Positions 44,198 to 55,561 of a DNA stretch of 64,000 nt are shown piece after piece. Origin of the DNA: Nemertoderma westbladi (Eukaryota > Xenacoelomorpha > Nemertodermatida > Nemertodermatidae); assembly GCA_032718475.1 (NCBI GenBank), contig JAUCBJ010007171.1, positions 37,170 to 101,169 of the forward strand, written 5' to 3'. Both the position numbers and the translations under genes were made by a program. The number at the start of each line of letters is the position of its first letter. Within the stretch, counting starts at the first letter, position 1. Under the pieces are notes generated by a model. It was given only the letters and a program-made list of their open reading frames with translations. It ran no database searches and had not been told where the DNA came from.

Positions 44198-44244
44198 TAT
44201 AAATCACACCGCGGCAAAGTATACGAGCCCTTTAGTCCGTCAGT
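44198..44244 (+). promoter_or_regulatory. Candidate Pol II core promoter in the 5' LTR
   Basis: TATAAA at 44198-44203 in a GC-richer context, with an initiator-like TCAGT at 44240-44244, about 40 bases downstream (slightly longer than usual). The same elements are in the 3' LTR at 59453-59458 and about 59495. R would then begin about 220 bases before the LTR end. Confidence 0.35.
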
Positions 44245-44461
44245 GAGTCAGCCTGATTTTAGGATTCGCTGCGCGGGATTTTGTTTTATCGAAGTTTGTC
44301 TGCTCGTAGACTGTTTTCTGCCTCACCGGTTATAAGAGATCGATACTGCAATATATTCGCTTACTTAGAGTTTACTGTTTTGGTGAGAAGGTCGGATTTA
44401 TGATTTGATTCACAAACTTTACAGTAGGATATTGCAGGTATTGTTACTGTCTCTTCAAATA

Positions 44462-45270
44462 GTAGGAATGTGTTTTACTGAACTACGGTTCGGTAGGACT
44501 AAAGTTATTTGAAAATTCTGTATTTTGAGGTAAAATTCATATTTGATTAGCTAAGTGCTAATTTTTTGAAATAAAAATTTGATTTGAACCGCGCGTAAAA
44601 TATTTTTGGAATTGAATACCGGTGTTTAAAAGGGTTTAAATACCATATTGTACCGGTACAAAATTTTTCGTAAAAGTAAAACCTAACTCTTTTGTTTTTC
44701 AGGATTCAGAACTCATTTCTAGACTGTAACGAGAGCAAGACCGTGTTTAGCAAGTTTGGGAGATAGATAACTCAACAACTTTGGTTGGGAAAATTGCGCT
44801 TCGTCCGCAACGTTAAAAACGGAAAGGTTCACGTCCGGTTTGTATCTGGGAATCTGTTTTTCTGGAGAATTATTGGAGTGGGTGAGTTCGAAAAGTTGCA
44901 TAAATAAGTTAGGCATTACCGCATTAGTTAAAATTATTGTGGGTTCCACTGTCTCAAGTATTTATGCATTCCGTATGATTTCTTTGTTCATTGCTGAATT
45001 AGTCCGTATTATTGTATTTAATTTACCTTTTGATAACGCATATCGTTATCCGATTTATTTGTTATAAAATTGGCCGCTAGGCTAAATTTATTATATACTT
45101 ATTCCGTGACATTTATTTGCTGTAAAATTGGCCGTTTAGGCTAATTTTATCCACCTGCTATAAAATCGGCCGGTAGGCTAATTTTATATGACTGTAATTA
45201 GTACCGTTTAGACAAAATACGGTAAGTTTGATACTTTGACACTCACTTTACTTGACTTACAACTACCGAA
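44462..45270 (+). other. Leader of element C with three palindromic repeats
   Basis: No gene. Three imperfect palindromes of about 30 bases, each TAAAATTGGCC...GGCTAATTTTA-like, are at about 45062-45090, 45120-45150 and 45158-45187, just upstream of gag. They could fold into a row of hairpins in genomic RNA. No tRNA primer site was recognised right after the LTR. Confidence 0.5.
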
Positions 45271-46302
45271 ATGAGTGACAAACAAGACTATACGAAGAAT
45301 ACACCTACCGACTATGACTCATGTGACGCGGATAAGTCAGCAGCGGAAGAACAACAGGGGAAGACTCGCGAGCCTACCGAACCTACACCGTGTGCGTCAC
45401 CAGTACATCCAACGGGAGTACCAGATGCCGTAGTACGAGGCGACGGCAGGACCGAGGACTTTCTAACTGTTCCGCAACCTAGATACAGGGAAACGGACAT
45501 GGTAAGTTCAGCAGGAAGCACAGAAAGTGTGGTTAGAAGCGTCGGCGGTTACATGGCGCATATTACCAGGAGTATTGGAGAAGGCCAACGCATATTAGAC
45601 GAGTTAACCGCTCCGATGTCTCGGCTCGAGTTCTACACTCTACAGGTGAGAGTACAGAGTAAAGTATATAAGTCCGTAGATAACCTAATTGGTCTGCAAG
45701 ATCTAGCTAGACAGAGACAGGATATGGACACTCAGCTTAGAATCCTCGAGAAACTAATGATCGCTAGAGAGAAACTGATTCAGTTTAAGTCGACGATTAG
45801 GCAGATACAACAGGAACAAGCGGACCAGTTGTTAGGTGAGTCAGTTTCGGACGAATTATTGCAACCCGAGGAAGAACAGGAACTGTACCGACTGGATGGA
45901 CAATTGAAACACCTGACGGATCACTTACGCATGTGCGGTGAGGACGTCGGAGATTGGGAAACCGTGCCGGAGGCTACGAGGGAAACTTCACTCGCACAAA
46001 TCGAACTGGCACCGGGGACACTAAATCAATCACTGGTGAGTATTCGCAGCGAAATTGGCGAGGTGAGTATGGCTACGTCAGAAATTGCTCGACAACAGCA
46101 ACTCTACAGACAACAACAGGAGATGGAGGAACAAACTCAACTGCTAATGGCACAAGCAGCCGTACAAGAAGAGAAACTACGGGTTGCGAATGTTGCAAGA
46201 ATTTCTCATCTGCAAGAACAAGCCGAGTTGGAAGCAGCCGAGATGGAAAGGTTAGAGTTGGACATTGCACAACAAATGCGGCAGCGGCAGCGGCTGAGTT
46301 AG
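45271..46302 (+). CDS. Gag N-terminal part of element C
   Basis: Starts ATG at 45271 (MSDKQDYTKNTPTDYD), the same MSDxxQ-like opening as family A Gag. It is largely helical, with Gln/Glu/Leu-rich coiled coil toward the end (QLYRQQQEMEEQTQLL near 46100). The frame closes at a TAG in a GCGGCA repeat (about 46300), while the frame one base away continues through the repeat as Ala-rich sequence and the rest of Gag. Either a one-base slip in the repeat or a frameshift signal joins the two. The genuine protein is therefore this ORF followed by 46290-50096. Confidence 0.8.
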   Translation: MSDKQDYTKNTPTDYDSCDADKSAAEEQQGKTREPTEPTPCASPVHPTGVPDAVVRGDGRTEDFLTVPQPRYRETDMVSSAGSTESVVRSVGGYMAHITRSIGEGQRILDELTAPMSRLEFYTLQVRVQSKVYKSVDNLIGLQDLARQRQDMDTQLRILEKLMIAREKLIQFKSTIRQIQQEQADQLLGESVSDELLQPEEEQELYRLDGQLKHLTDHLRMCGEDVGDWETVPEATRETSLAQIELAPGTLNQSLVSIRSEIGEVSMATSEIARQQQLYRQQQEMEEQTQLLMAQAAVQEEKLRVANVARISHLQEQAELEAAEMERLELDIAQQMRQRQRLS

Positions 46303-46430
46303 AGCGACAAGCGGCGGCAGCGGCAGCGGCTGAGTTAGAGCGACAAGCGGCGGCGGCAGCAGCAGCTGAGTTAGAGCGACAAGCGGCGGCGGCAGCAGCA
46401 GCGGCCGAGTTAGAGCGACGGAGGTTAGTA
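46270..46430 (+). repeat. GCGGCA-rich tandem repeat in gag of element C
   Basis: Four units of about 40 bases, GCGGCAGCGGCTGAGTTAGA followed by GCGACAA, encode poly-Ala plus ELERQ. The first unit contains the frame break of Gag. Repeats of this composition occur at the same place in family A Gag but with different sequence, so they arose separately or evolve quickly. Confidence 0.8.
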
Positions 46431-49400
46431 TCAGAAGCGAGAGCCGAGATGAAAAAACGGCAAATAAAGGCTCAATCAGCTATACGACAAGCGGAGTTCG
46501 AGGCGCAACAACAACAGACGGAACAACGCGAGAAGGAAGTTAAACTTCATTTCGAACTCGGGAAGAAGGCGAGAGAATTAGCCAATGCGAAGGAAGATCT
46601 GGATCTACAAGCCCGCGATCGATCGATGAGATCTCGTGACGGACACGATTTAGACCGGTTAGAGGTAAGACACCGCCAAATTCAGGAACGAATGAAGGAA
46701 GGAAGTGTAGGGGCACCTGGGCGAGAAAGACAATTAGTTAAAGACTTATGTCAAAGATTCCCTCAGGTAACTCCTATGTTTGCACCGGTTACGACTAAGG
46801 AACCTGTTTCGATTGCTGGTAGTAGTAATATTTCTCCTATCCATGGTGCGACGGAACACAGGTTTGTTATTCCGGACAAGTTTACACCGCCAAGAGCAAC
46901 GTCATCGCCTATTCCAAAAGTCAAGGTAAGTAACCCGCCGATTACAGATCGTAGTAGTTTATTAGTCGAACCTGTATTACTGACGACTAAACAGGTGAGT
47001 CCACCTTTGACACCTAAACCGGTTACGCACTACGCTTACCCAATGACGTTTCGACCTACAAGGCCAGTTGATTCAAAAGCGGTTATTCGACCACCGTTCA
47101 ACCAGTTTACATCGCAATCTACGACTTCGAGGAAGACTTGTGAGCCTACCGAACAACGGAGACCAGTGGATACGCGACCGTTCAACCAGTTTACATCGCA
47201 ATCTACGACTTCGAGGAAGACTTGTGAGCCTACCGAACAACGGAGATCAGTGGACGATGTTCCGGAACGAAAAGTGAGAATTCGTACGACGCAACGGACG
47301 CGAGCACGTCGACCACCATACCCAGATGATAGTAGTACTTCGAGCGAATCGGATTACCCGAAACGCGAGGTATTTAGAACAGGGGCGGCCGATGAATATA
47401 AACGCGAGCGTTCAGACAACTCCTTTGTAGACAATCCTCCACAGAATACACCAACACAGAAGGCGTTACAACCAACGGACGCAATCAGTACACAACAGTT
47501 CGCCGACATCATGCGACCAGTTGTTAACAAGTTGGCTCAGATCGAGGAACGCTTGGAGGAAGTTCACACCGACAGTTCGAGAAATTCCGAATTCGAACAC
47601 AATAGACACCCGAAGGAACCACAAAGACCGGTACCTTCAAAACACACATCGTATCAGGGAAAAGCGCCAAGAAGGGACATCAACCAGATTACCAACCAAG
47701 GACGCGAAACTCTGAACGTTGCCGAGGAGATAGCGAAATTCGCAGCCAGACAGGGATTGCCGGTACAACAACCACCGAAGTTTTCCGGTAGCTCAAAACA
47801 CTGGCACACTTTCGTGGACTATATCGAATCTCAGATCGCCGTGTGCGCCTTTACATCACGGGAGAAGTTTAATTACCTGCTTCAAACGTTGTCAGGAGAA
47901 CCTAAACGTTTGGCAGAGACCTTCGTTGGTGTACCGGACGCTTTCGAACTAGCGTACGATCGTTTAACTTCGATATACGGAGGTACAGTCAGCATGGCCA
48001 GGTCAGTGATAGAGGAACTCTGTAAGGGAGGGGCTATCACTAAACCCGTCGACTTATTAAAACTGGCTGACGAGATAAAGAACGCTATCACTACTTTGAG
48101 ATCCATTGGACAACTTGACTACGGGAATACCCCTACAGTCCTATTAAAGATCATAGGACGACTCCACATTCGACTTCGTCGGGAGTGGAGGAAGATCGAA
48201 TACCAGCGAGAAGAGCGGGGTGGATTCTTAAAATTGGAAGATGTGTACCTTTTGATATCCAGGGAGGCAGTGGTAGAAACTCGATCCAACTACACTGACC
48301 AGCACATCGTGGCAGAAGGAATCACCTTGCCATCCTCAAACCGACAAAAACCCCAGACAACATCCACTAAGACGGCCACTTACGCCACACCGACGGAATC
48401 ACGACAATTCTCGGACGGTAGTAGGGTATCTGCGCCCATTGGGACAAAACAGACGAGACAGCAACTCAGTACCAACTTCAGCGGCTGCCAATACTGCGAG
48501 CATTTAGGCAAGCGGTATATCGGTCACAAGTTGAGAGGTTGTCGACAGTTTCGCGAGTTAAACTCGGAAGAACGACGGCTGCAGATACGGCCATTGGACT
48601 CTTGTTGGCGGTGTACGCGACACGGACACGTTCGCAAGGATTGCCCAAATACCGACACTTGTCCATCCTGTGGACGCAACCACGACGGTCTGCTCCACAC
48701 AGACAGCCACACGCCGACAAAACGCTTCACCAGGGAACACCCGGAAGCAGCAGCGAAATGTGATGCGGCCTACAAAAATCGAGAATCGAAAACGACTCCA
48801 ACCTTTGTGACACATATCAAGGATTGCTTCTCAGAACAATCCGGATCGTCGGACGAAGAGTCAGAAGACGACGACGTATATTCTGATGGAGACGACCAAC
48901 CATCGATCGCGCTTCTGACAACTGACCAACTAAAGGGATTCAGCGTAATTCCGATTAAGATTACTGGCACAAAGGGGAGCAAGAGAATCTACGCTATCCT
49001 GGATTCAGCCTCATCTCACAGCTACGTGGATGAGCAGATAGCTGACGTAGTGACGGATCTCAGACAAGGTAAGTGCGTCAGCTATACCGTAAGTAGTATG
49101 CACGGACAACGTGCAATACCAGTGACACGAGTTAAGTTGGATTTAGACACTCTTCTTCCAAAATCGCAACACAGCGAGAGGGAGAGGTCTTTGTTACCCT
49201 TCAAGGATTTGACTTTTGCAGCCACCAAAGACTTTAGTAACCTACTAGGTCCTGTCCCAGAACAATCCTTGGAGGACCGTAAGTATTTCAGACACCTTGG
49301 TGTACCTGAATGTCCTGTCAATTATAGATCGGTAGCCATGCTGATCGGGACAGACCAATTCAATCTACATCAAGTGTGGGAAACCAGACCATCGGCAGTC

Positions 49401-50096
49401 GTAGCGGGAAACGCATACGCCTGTAGAACGCCGATAGGGTGGTATACTCGAGCGCCTGTGCGCACACTGGACATAAGTGACGAGGAAGACGATGTACAAA
49501 GTACATGTAGTTTATTAACTACAAATTCAATTCATTCCTTTTCACACGACGTGGACCATACTACCTTACATACAAAACATGACAGACGTGTAACTAGTAT
49601 GATAAGTCACAAGGAGCAGCTAATTCACCAGGTGAGTTTAGAACTTGGGGAGAAGACGAGTCAGCTAGAGATTCCATCGACGACAGATGATAACGCCGGA
49701 AGGCTTGCGAGTCTACCTACCCCAACAACCTCAACAATGCCTGTCGATATCGATGATGACGAGTTGAGAAATCATCAAGTGGAACAAGCTGCACTGGACA
49801 AAGAATTAACGGAGAAGACTATCAGGTGGTTAGAACAAGATACAGCTGAACCTGGTAGCTACGAACCATGTATGTCGGAACAGGAGAAACAATCTTTGAG
49901 GATCATGGAAGATACTATCCGCCAGACGGAGGACGGACATTATGAGGTAGGGAAGTTATGGCGTAGCCAAAGTCCTAAACTCATAAATAACTACCCACTA
50001 GCTTTAAGACGTCTACACTCAATACGACAACGTCTATTAAAGGACGAGAAAGCCCATCTGCAGTACAACACTCAGATGGAGACGTATTTGATTTAA
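46280..50096 (+). CDS. Gag (coil, capsid, zinc knuckles) and protease of element C
   Basis: The open frame formally begins at 45954, but sequence before about 46280 overlaps the true Gag frame and is not coding. In order: four ELERQAAAA-type units (46270-46430); a charged coil; a Pro/Ser/Thr linker with an 84-bp duplication (47097 and 47181); a DUF1759-like capsid region (QPPKFSGSSKHWHTFVDYI near 47770, FNYLLQTLSGEPKRLAE near 47868); zinc knuckles CQYCEHLGKRYIGHKLRGC near 48487, CWRCTRHGHVRKDC near 48603 and CPSCGRNHDGLLH near 48662; protease with active site ILDSASSHSYV near 48995 (DSA where family A has DSG); and the linker to RT. It ends at a TAA at 50094-50096, where a short local duplication of AATTGTA shifts the frame away from RT. 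Confidence 0.85.
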
Positions 50097-50125
50097 TTGT
50101 AATCGTAATTGTATACGCTATCCGA

Positions 50126-50659
50126 ATGACTAACCCAGAGATAGTGACTAACCAGACATACTATTTGCCACATCACTATGTGAGACACCCCGACAAACCA
50201 GACAAAGTACGGGTAGTCAATGACTGTGCGGCTCTGTTTGAGGGAATGTCCCTCAATAGCGAGTTGATGGATGGACCAAACATGAATAATTATCTTATGG
50301 GGGTGATTATGCGCTTCTGTCAGCGTCAAGTAGCTTTTACTTGTGACGTTGAAGCTATGTTTCACCAAGTGAGAGCGTTAGAGCAAGACAGAGACAGTTT
50401 GAGGTTCCTCTGGTATCCGGAAGGAGACTTAAGTCTACCACCGGCGACTTACCAAATGCAAGTTCGCGTTTTCGGTGCCAGAGACAGCCCAAACTGTACG
50501 ATGTACGCCCTAAAACAAGCCGCTAGGGATCAGAAACATTTATATGACCCAGAGATAATTAGGATTGTGGAGCGTGACTTTTACGTCGACGACGGTTTAC
50601 AGAGTTGCGACACAGTAGAACGTGCTACAACAGTAGCACATCAATTACGGGACTGCTTA
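50126..50659 (+). CDS. Reverse transcriptase of element C, N-terminal part (before the insertion)
   Basis: Frame open upstream of ATG 50126. RT blocks match family A: YYLPHHYVRHPDKPDKVRVV near 50159, GMSLNSELMDGPNMNNYLMG near 50243, AFTCDVEAMFHQVRALEQDR near 50335 (first Asp), and DFYVDDGLQS near 50576 (YVDD). At about 50660 the reading frame runs into a non-LTR fragment and ends at TAA 51053-51055; the apparent 309-codon RT/non-LTR fusion protein is an insertion product. Confidence 0.85.
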
Positions 50660-51097
50660 CCATGCTGGGCTCTAACTGCTGAGGACACCAAATCTCTGGA
50701 TGGCACATTCACAAGAATGCTACGCCGGGTACATTGTGTCAAGTACAATGCACACATCTCCAACCAGACACTATATAACATTGGAGGTGTCTCATTGGTT
50801 CCCCCAAGCTTGACACTAGAACAAAATCGCCTCCGCTTTGCAGGACATTGCTTTCGCCGTGAGGACCAGCCAGTGCATAATCTTGTACTTTGGCAGCCTC
50901 ATGGAGTGAATAAGCATGGTGGACAGCCTATGACTTTCTTGAGACGCATCTTAAAGGACACTGGCCTTAAAGATGCGGATGATCTAGCAAATGTCATGGG
51001 TGATAGGGAGTTGTGGCGGTGCAATTTTGTTGACAAGCCGGCACAGCATTCTTAAAAATGCAGCTGCAATGCAGCATGCCGATCATAGTAGTAGTAG
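50660..51097 (+). mobile_element. Non-LTR 3'-end fragment inserted in element C pol
   Basis: Begins CCATGCTGGGCTCTAACTGC, collinear with the minus-strand copy at 11106-11550 (PCWALTAEDTK, CVKYNAHISNQTLYN, CFRREDQPVHN, DKPAQHS then stop) and nearly identical in protein. It ends in GCATGCCGATC plus a TAG-repeat tail (51084-51097). A 5'-truncated insertion with a microsatellite tail, absent from the family A RT. It splits C's RT between the YVDD region and the GGGFNLTKFASN block. Confidence 0.9.
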
Positions 51098-54000
51098 CGG
51101 GCGGAGGTTTTAACCTCACCAAATTCGCCTCAAACAGTGCCGAATTAGTAGACTCATTCGGAACGACTGAGCATGGAGGTGGTGACATAGACCTAGAGTT
51201 CGAACCACTACCGACGACCAAGGTGTTGGGGCTCTTTTGGGACCCAAACACGGACAACTTTCGAGTAAAGGTGAGACTGGACAGTCAAGAAAACACACTG
51301 ACAAAGAGATCATGCTTGTCAAAATTGAGCCGATTGTTCGATCCATTAGGATTCATCAGTCCAATAATACTGCAAGCCCGCATTTATATGCGCAGTATTT
51401 GGAAGGATGGACTGACATGGGACGAGCCGATCTCATCAGACCAAGTGGACTTATGGAAGACCTGGGAGGCGGAATTATCTTCGCTAGAGGATTATTCCAT
51501 ACCCAGAGTCTACTTTCCATTACAAACAACGTTTCCTGACAACTTGGAATTACATTGTTTTTCTGACGCCAGTGACAACGGTTTTGGTGTGGCAGCGTAC
51601 TTGCGCAGACAAGTAGACTCAGAAGAATTCGATGTTTCGCTCATTACTTCTAAGGCAAAAACAATGCCTACTAAGTATATGACGACACCACGAGCTGAGC
51701 TACAAGCCGCAACCCTGTCAACCACCATCGTGAACCTTATACAGACAGAACGACAGTCAAGTTTACAGATATTTTATTGGACTGACGCGACGTTGGTTTT
51801 ATTTTACATAAATAACGACACACTTGAATTCAAGACATTCGTAGCTAACCGTCGCGCGGAAATTCTAGACCGTTCAATAAAAGAAGATTGGCGACATTGT
51901 CCCGGACCACAAAACCCAGCCGATATTGCGTCGCGAGGAATGATGCCTGAGGAATTCTGTAAACCGGAGAACAAAGAATTTTGGCAACACGGACCCCAAT
52001 TCTTGCAGAAATCGACGCAAGATTGGCCACCACTATATGACAACAAGTCTAACACTATCCCTAAAGACGCGGAAATCAAGAAACCAAAAAAGGGGAAGGC
52101 AAAGAAAAAGACGACGGCAGCGAAACTCAAGAAAAAACCGAAGGCGAAATGGAAAGATATAACTTCAAAGGTCAAGAGAGGAAGACTTGCGAGCCTTTCT
52201 ACACCAGACATATCGCCAGACGGTCAACCAGACACGTTACTAGACAGCCAACCAGACATTTTACCAGACATGTCACAAAATGTTCTACCAGACGCTAGTA
52301 ACATATTGACAAATAGTAAAGCCGCAGTTTCCCTATTGGAGCGGCCTTCTATTGACAAACAACCAGATACGTTACCAGACGTATCGCCAGACACGTTACT
52401 AGACGGTCAACCAGACGTTTTGCCAGACACGTCACTAGATATTTCGCCGGATGTTCCGCGAAACATTTTACCAGACATGTCACAAAATGTTCTACCAGAC
52501 ACTAGTGACATACTGACAAATAGTAAAGCCGCAGTTTCTCTATTGGAGCGGCCTTCTATTGACAAACAACCAGATACGTTACCAGACGTATCGCCAGACA
52601 CGTTACTAGACGGTCAACCAGACGTTTTGCCAGACACGTCACTAGATATTTCGCCGGATGTTCCGCGAAACATTTTACCAGACATGTCACAAAATGTTCT
52701 ACCAGACACTAGTAACATACCGACAAATAGTGAAGCCGCAGTTTCCCTATTGGAGCGGCCTTGTATTGACAAACTACCAATTTTGACACACTTGAGCAAC
52801 CACAAGCACGGTGAAACCTCATGTATTACAGATGTGGGTAGTACCTACGCTAATGTAAATACAGGTGTTACTCTGCGCTCAAGAGACATACCAAACTTGC
52901 AACCTATGGTGAAACCTGGGATTAATGTCGGCAGAAAATTAAGTTTACCGAAACCCAGTGACCCCATAGAGTTCAAACCACCATTAACGATCGACTTACA
53001 AAGTACTGACAATCAAGGTAAGAAGACGAAGAAGGACAAATTACTTGTAGACCCGGACGGATCAACAGTCAACAAGGGAATACCTACCGGCGGACCCGTG
53101 GGCCCTTCTAGTAAATCAAAACCTTCCAAAATCTCCATTGACTTACCTGATGACGTCACAAATACTTACGTCGACCGTATTGTAAATCTAACAGATTCTT
53201 GGACAAACGCTTGCCGAAAATTAGCGTGGATTGTACGTTTTGTACAATACGTTAAAGGCAAACGTGACTTTACACGTCGACTTACATTGGCTGAGATTGA
53301 CAGGTGTGAGATTAAATTAATTCGCCATTACCAACTGCGATATTTCGCGCGCGAATTCACATCCATAAATCAAGGTCAACCAATCAAGTCGTCACCAATA
53401 CTGAGTTGGAGTCCGATAATTTATAATGGCTTAATTTGTCATAAATCTCGGCTTCAAAACATTGACTTTAACACAAACTTTAGATACCCAATAATAATAC
53501 CACAACATCACGAACTACAACGTGCAATGATACTGGACGCACATTTACATCTAAAACACGCTGGAAGACACCACTGTCTTTCCTACTTACGTACAAGATT
53601 TGTATTAATTAGACCCAGTAAAGCGTTAAGTTCAGTGACACGTACGTGTATTATTTGTAAAAAGGTACATTCTAGAATAGGTACCCAAGAAATGAGTGAA
53701 CTTCCACAAACACGACTTCAAGCATTCAGACCACCTTTTACAGATACTGGAATTGATTGCTTTGGTCCCATACATACGAAACGTGGACGTATACTAGTAA
53801 AACGCTGGGGACTGATTTTCACATGTATGTCCAGTCGGGCAGTTCATATTGAACGTGTGATGGATCTTTCCACCAACGCGTTTATACTAGCATTGCGGCG
53901 ATTTATCGCCAGACGCGGACTAGTGAAATGCTTGTACTCAGACCAAGGGACAAACTTTGTTGGTGCACGGAATGAGATTGCTAGAGCCTTTAAGAAATTA

Positions 54001-54576
54001 GATCATGATCAAATCTCGAACGAACTACAACCTCACAAGATTGTTTGGAAGTTTAATCCTCCAGATAGTCCATGGAGAGGCGGAGTCTGGGAGAGATTGA
54101 TTAGATCTATAAAGACAGCCATGGCAAAGGTCATTCCAGTAAACCACATATTGACAGACGACCAACTGACAACATTGTTTGTTGAAATCGAGGCAATACT
54201 AAATACTAGACCAATAGTATTAGTACCCGATGACAAACAATCTCAGTTCGCTTTGACACCGGCACACCTGCTTATGCAGGCACCGACCACATTAATGCCT
54301 ATTTCTATTCCAATAGAAAGCGACAGCTACGGTAGAAAAGCGTGGAAAATCACGCAACTACTGGCTAACAAATTCTGGGAAATATGGCAAAACCATTATT
54401 TGCCCTCTATTTCTGCCAGAACAACATGGTACAATAACACCCGCGCATTAAAGCCGGGAGATCACGTGCTGTTAGCAGAAGTGAATCTAAAAAGACGCTT
54501 CTGGATAACAGGTGTAATTTTAGCCACACATCCATCTATGGATGGAGTGACAAGAACTGTGACGGTCGTACAGTAG
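51098..54576 (+). CDS. RT C-terminus, RNase H, PD-rich repeat domain, integrase and DUF5641-like domain of element C
   Basis: Open from the end of the insertion. RT thumb (FNLTKFASNSAEL near 51110, LFDPLGFISPIILQ near 51335); RNase H with HCFSDASDNGFG near 51554, TPRAELQAATL near 51687 and YWTDATLV near 51775, exit PADIASRGMMPEE near 51918; a Lys-rich linker; a 69-aa repeat domain (52200-52790); integrase zinc part HAGRHHCLSYLRTRF near 53560 with CIICKK near 53650; DDE residues at IDCFGP near 53750, YSDQGTNF near 53935 and WERLIRSIK near 54088; DUF5641-like tail (LTPAHLLMQAPT near 54253, LKPGDHVLLAEVNLKRRFW near 54448). All integrase catalytic residues are present. It ends TAG near 54576. Confidence 0.9.
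52200..52790 (+). repeat. 207-bp (69-codon) tandem repeat encoding a Pro-Asp-rich domain in pol
   Basis: The block GCGGCCTTCTATTGAC recurs at 52341, 52548 and 52755, an exact 207-bp period. The two full units are almost identical and a half unit precedes them. The protein is made of short PD-x-LPD-x-type steps plus a spacer (TNSKAAVSLLERPSIDKQ). It lies between RNase H and the integrase zinc domain, where families A and B have only a short linker. Confidence 0.9.
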
Positions 54577-55324
54577 ACAGACCGACTCAAAGTCTCGTAC
54601 TTCTTGAAGAGACTCGTAACGAGTCTGGAGACTATAAATCTCCAACTAATGTTAGTAAATAATTAGGAGTTTACAAATAGATTTCCACGTACCTGTACAC
54701 CGTAGTAAGGACAGCGGTAGAATTCCATTGTCTTTATATGTGAACATTGAGGGTAGTACCCTTATGTGTCACATAGGAGCGGGATTTGTAGGTATAAGAA
54801 ATGGAATTCTACTTGGAACTCACAATATTGAGACATTTTCGAAATTTTAGACAATCCATTTGGATTTGAAAAATTTTTAAAATTTTCTACAGTGAATAGA
54901 TTTCAGGGTACAGTCGGGTGGAACTTAAAATTAGAGAAACAAGAGAGGAAGACTTGCGAGCCTTTCTTAAAATTTTAATTAAATTTTACACGGTCTTGTT
55001 TCAATAAGTTACGTCAATAAATAGACTCCCCTATATTTATTACTAATTCTTGACTGCTTATTTCTGATAATAGTTTGGGATCAAAAAGTGAGTATTTTAG
55101 ACTCACAGCCAGTTTAGCCCAAATTCGTTTTTATTTCGGCAAAAAATTTTAGATAAGAAGCAGCGTGTCATTAAAGAAACCCTAGATCTTAGGCTATGGG
55201 TAGGAGGTTAGAGCGTTGTCGAGCCAAAAGGGCAGACGAAAACTCTCACGTCTCCTCACAACTAACTACAAACTCTGTTGTATTCCCTCTAGTAGCAATG
55301 ATTATGTAACCATTACTTCCAATA
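54577..55324 (+). other. Spacer between pol and ORF3 of element C
   Basis: About 750 bases without a gene. It includes one copy of the dispersed 20-bp motif (54946-54967) and short AT-rich runs. It is much shorter than the family A and B spacers and does not share their island as far as I can see. Confidence 0.5.
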
Positions 55325-55561
55325 ATGGAGAAGGGGATACAAGGAGAGCCGAGATGGGGATATGATATCCAAGAGGAAGCAGCAGCGCCATTCGAACGAT
55401 TTGGAGCTAAAGATTACACTATATTTGGAATAAAGGAATTATCAGAAAGTACAGCGAAACTCGCAAACACTAAATATGACACGACGGTATCGTGGAGGTT
55501 ACGAACGAATCACGGCAGACGCGTGCGCCTATCGGTCACCTTGGTGATGATTTCGAAGTAA
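55325..55561 (+). CDS. ORF3 of element C, N-terminal piece
   Basis: ATG at 55325 (MEKGIQGEPRWGYD), 78 codons. The downstream ORF in the neighbouring frame (from about 55480) has no ATG near its start and is preceded by a stop at 55477-55479, so the two pieces probably formed one protein, joined by a frameshift or a one-base change between about 55480 and 55550. No domain was recognised in this piece. Confidence 0.5.
   Translation: MEKGIQGEPRWGYDIQEEAAAPFERFGAKDYTIFGIKELSESTAKLANTKYDTTVSWRLRTNHGRRVRLSVTLVMISK

Larger units (their letters stand above)
42556..44461 (+). repeat. 5' LTR of element C
   Basis: 1906 bp, TATAGAATT...CTTCAAATA. The termini are not TG...CA but show a short TAT...ATA inverted match. 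It is identical to the 3' LTR except for 12 extra bases (AATGAGACTGCA near 42840) and about nine substitutions. It contains a tRNA-like Pol III unit near its left end and a TATAAA at 44198-44203 that could be the Pol II promoter, with an Inr-like TCAGT near 44240. The ORFs inside are incidental. Confidence 0.9.

Noticed and set aside
50126-51055. A natural RT/non-LTR fusion gene
   Set aside because: The second half is a recognisable 5'-truncated non-LTR insertion with a tail; RT resumes after it.
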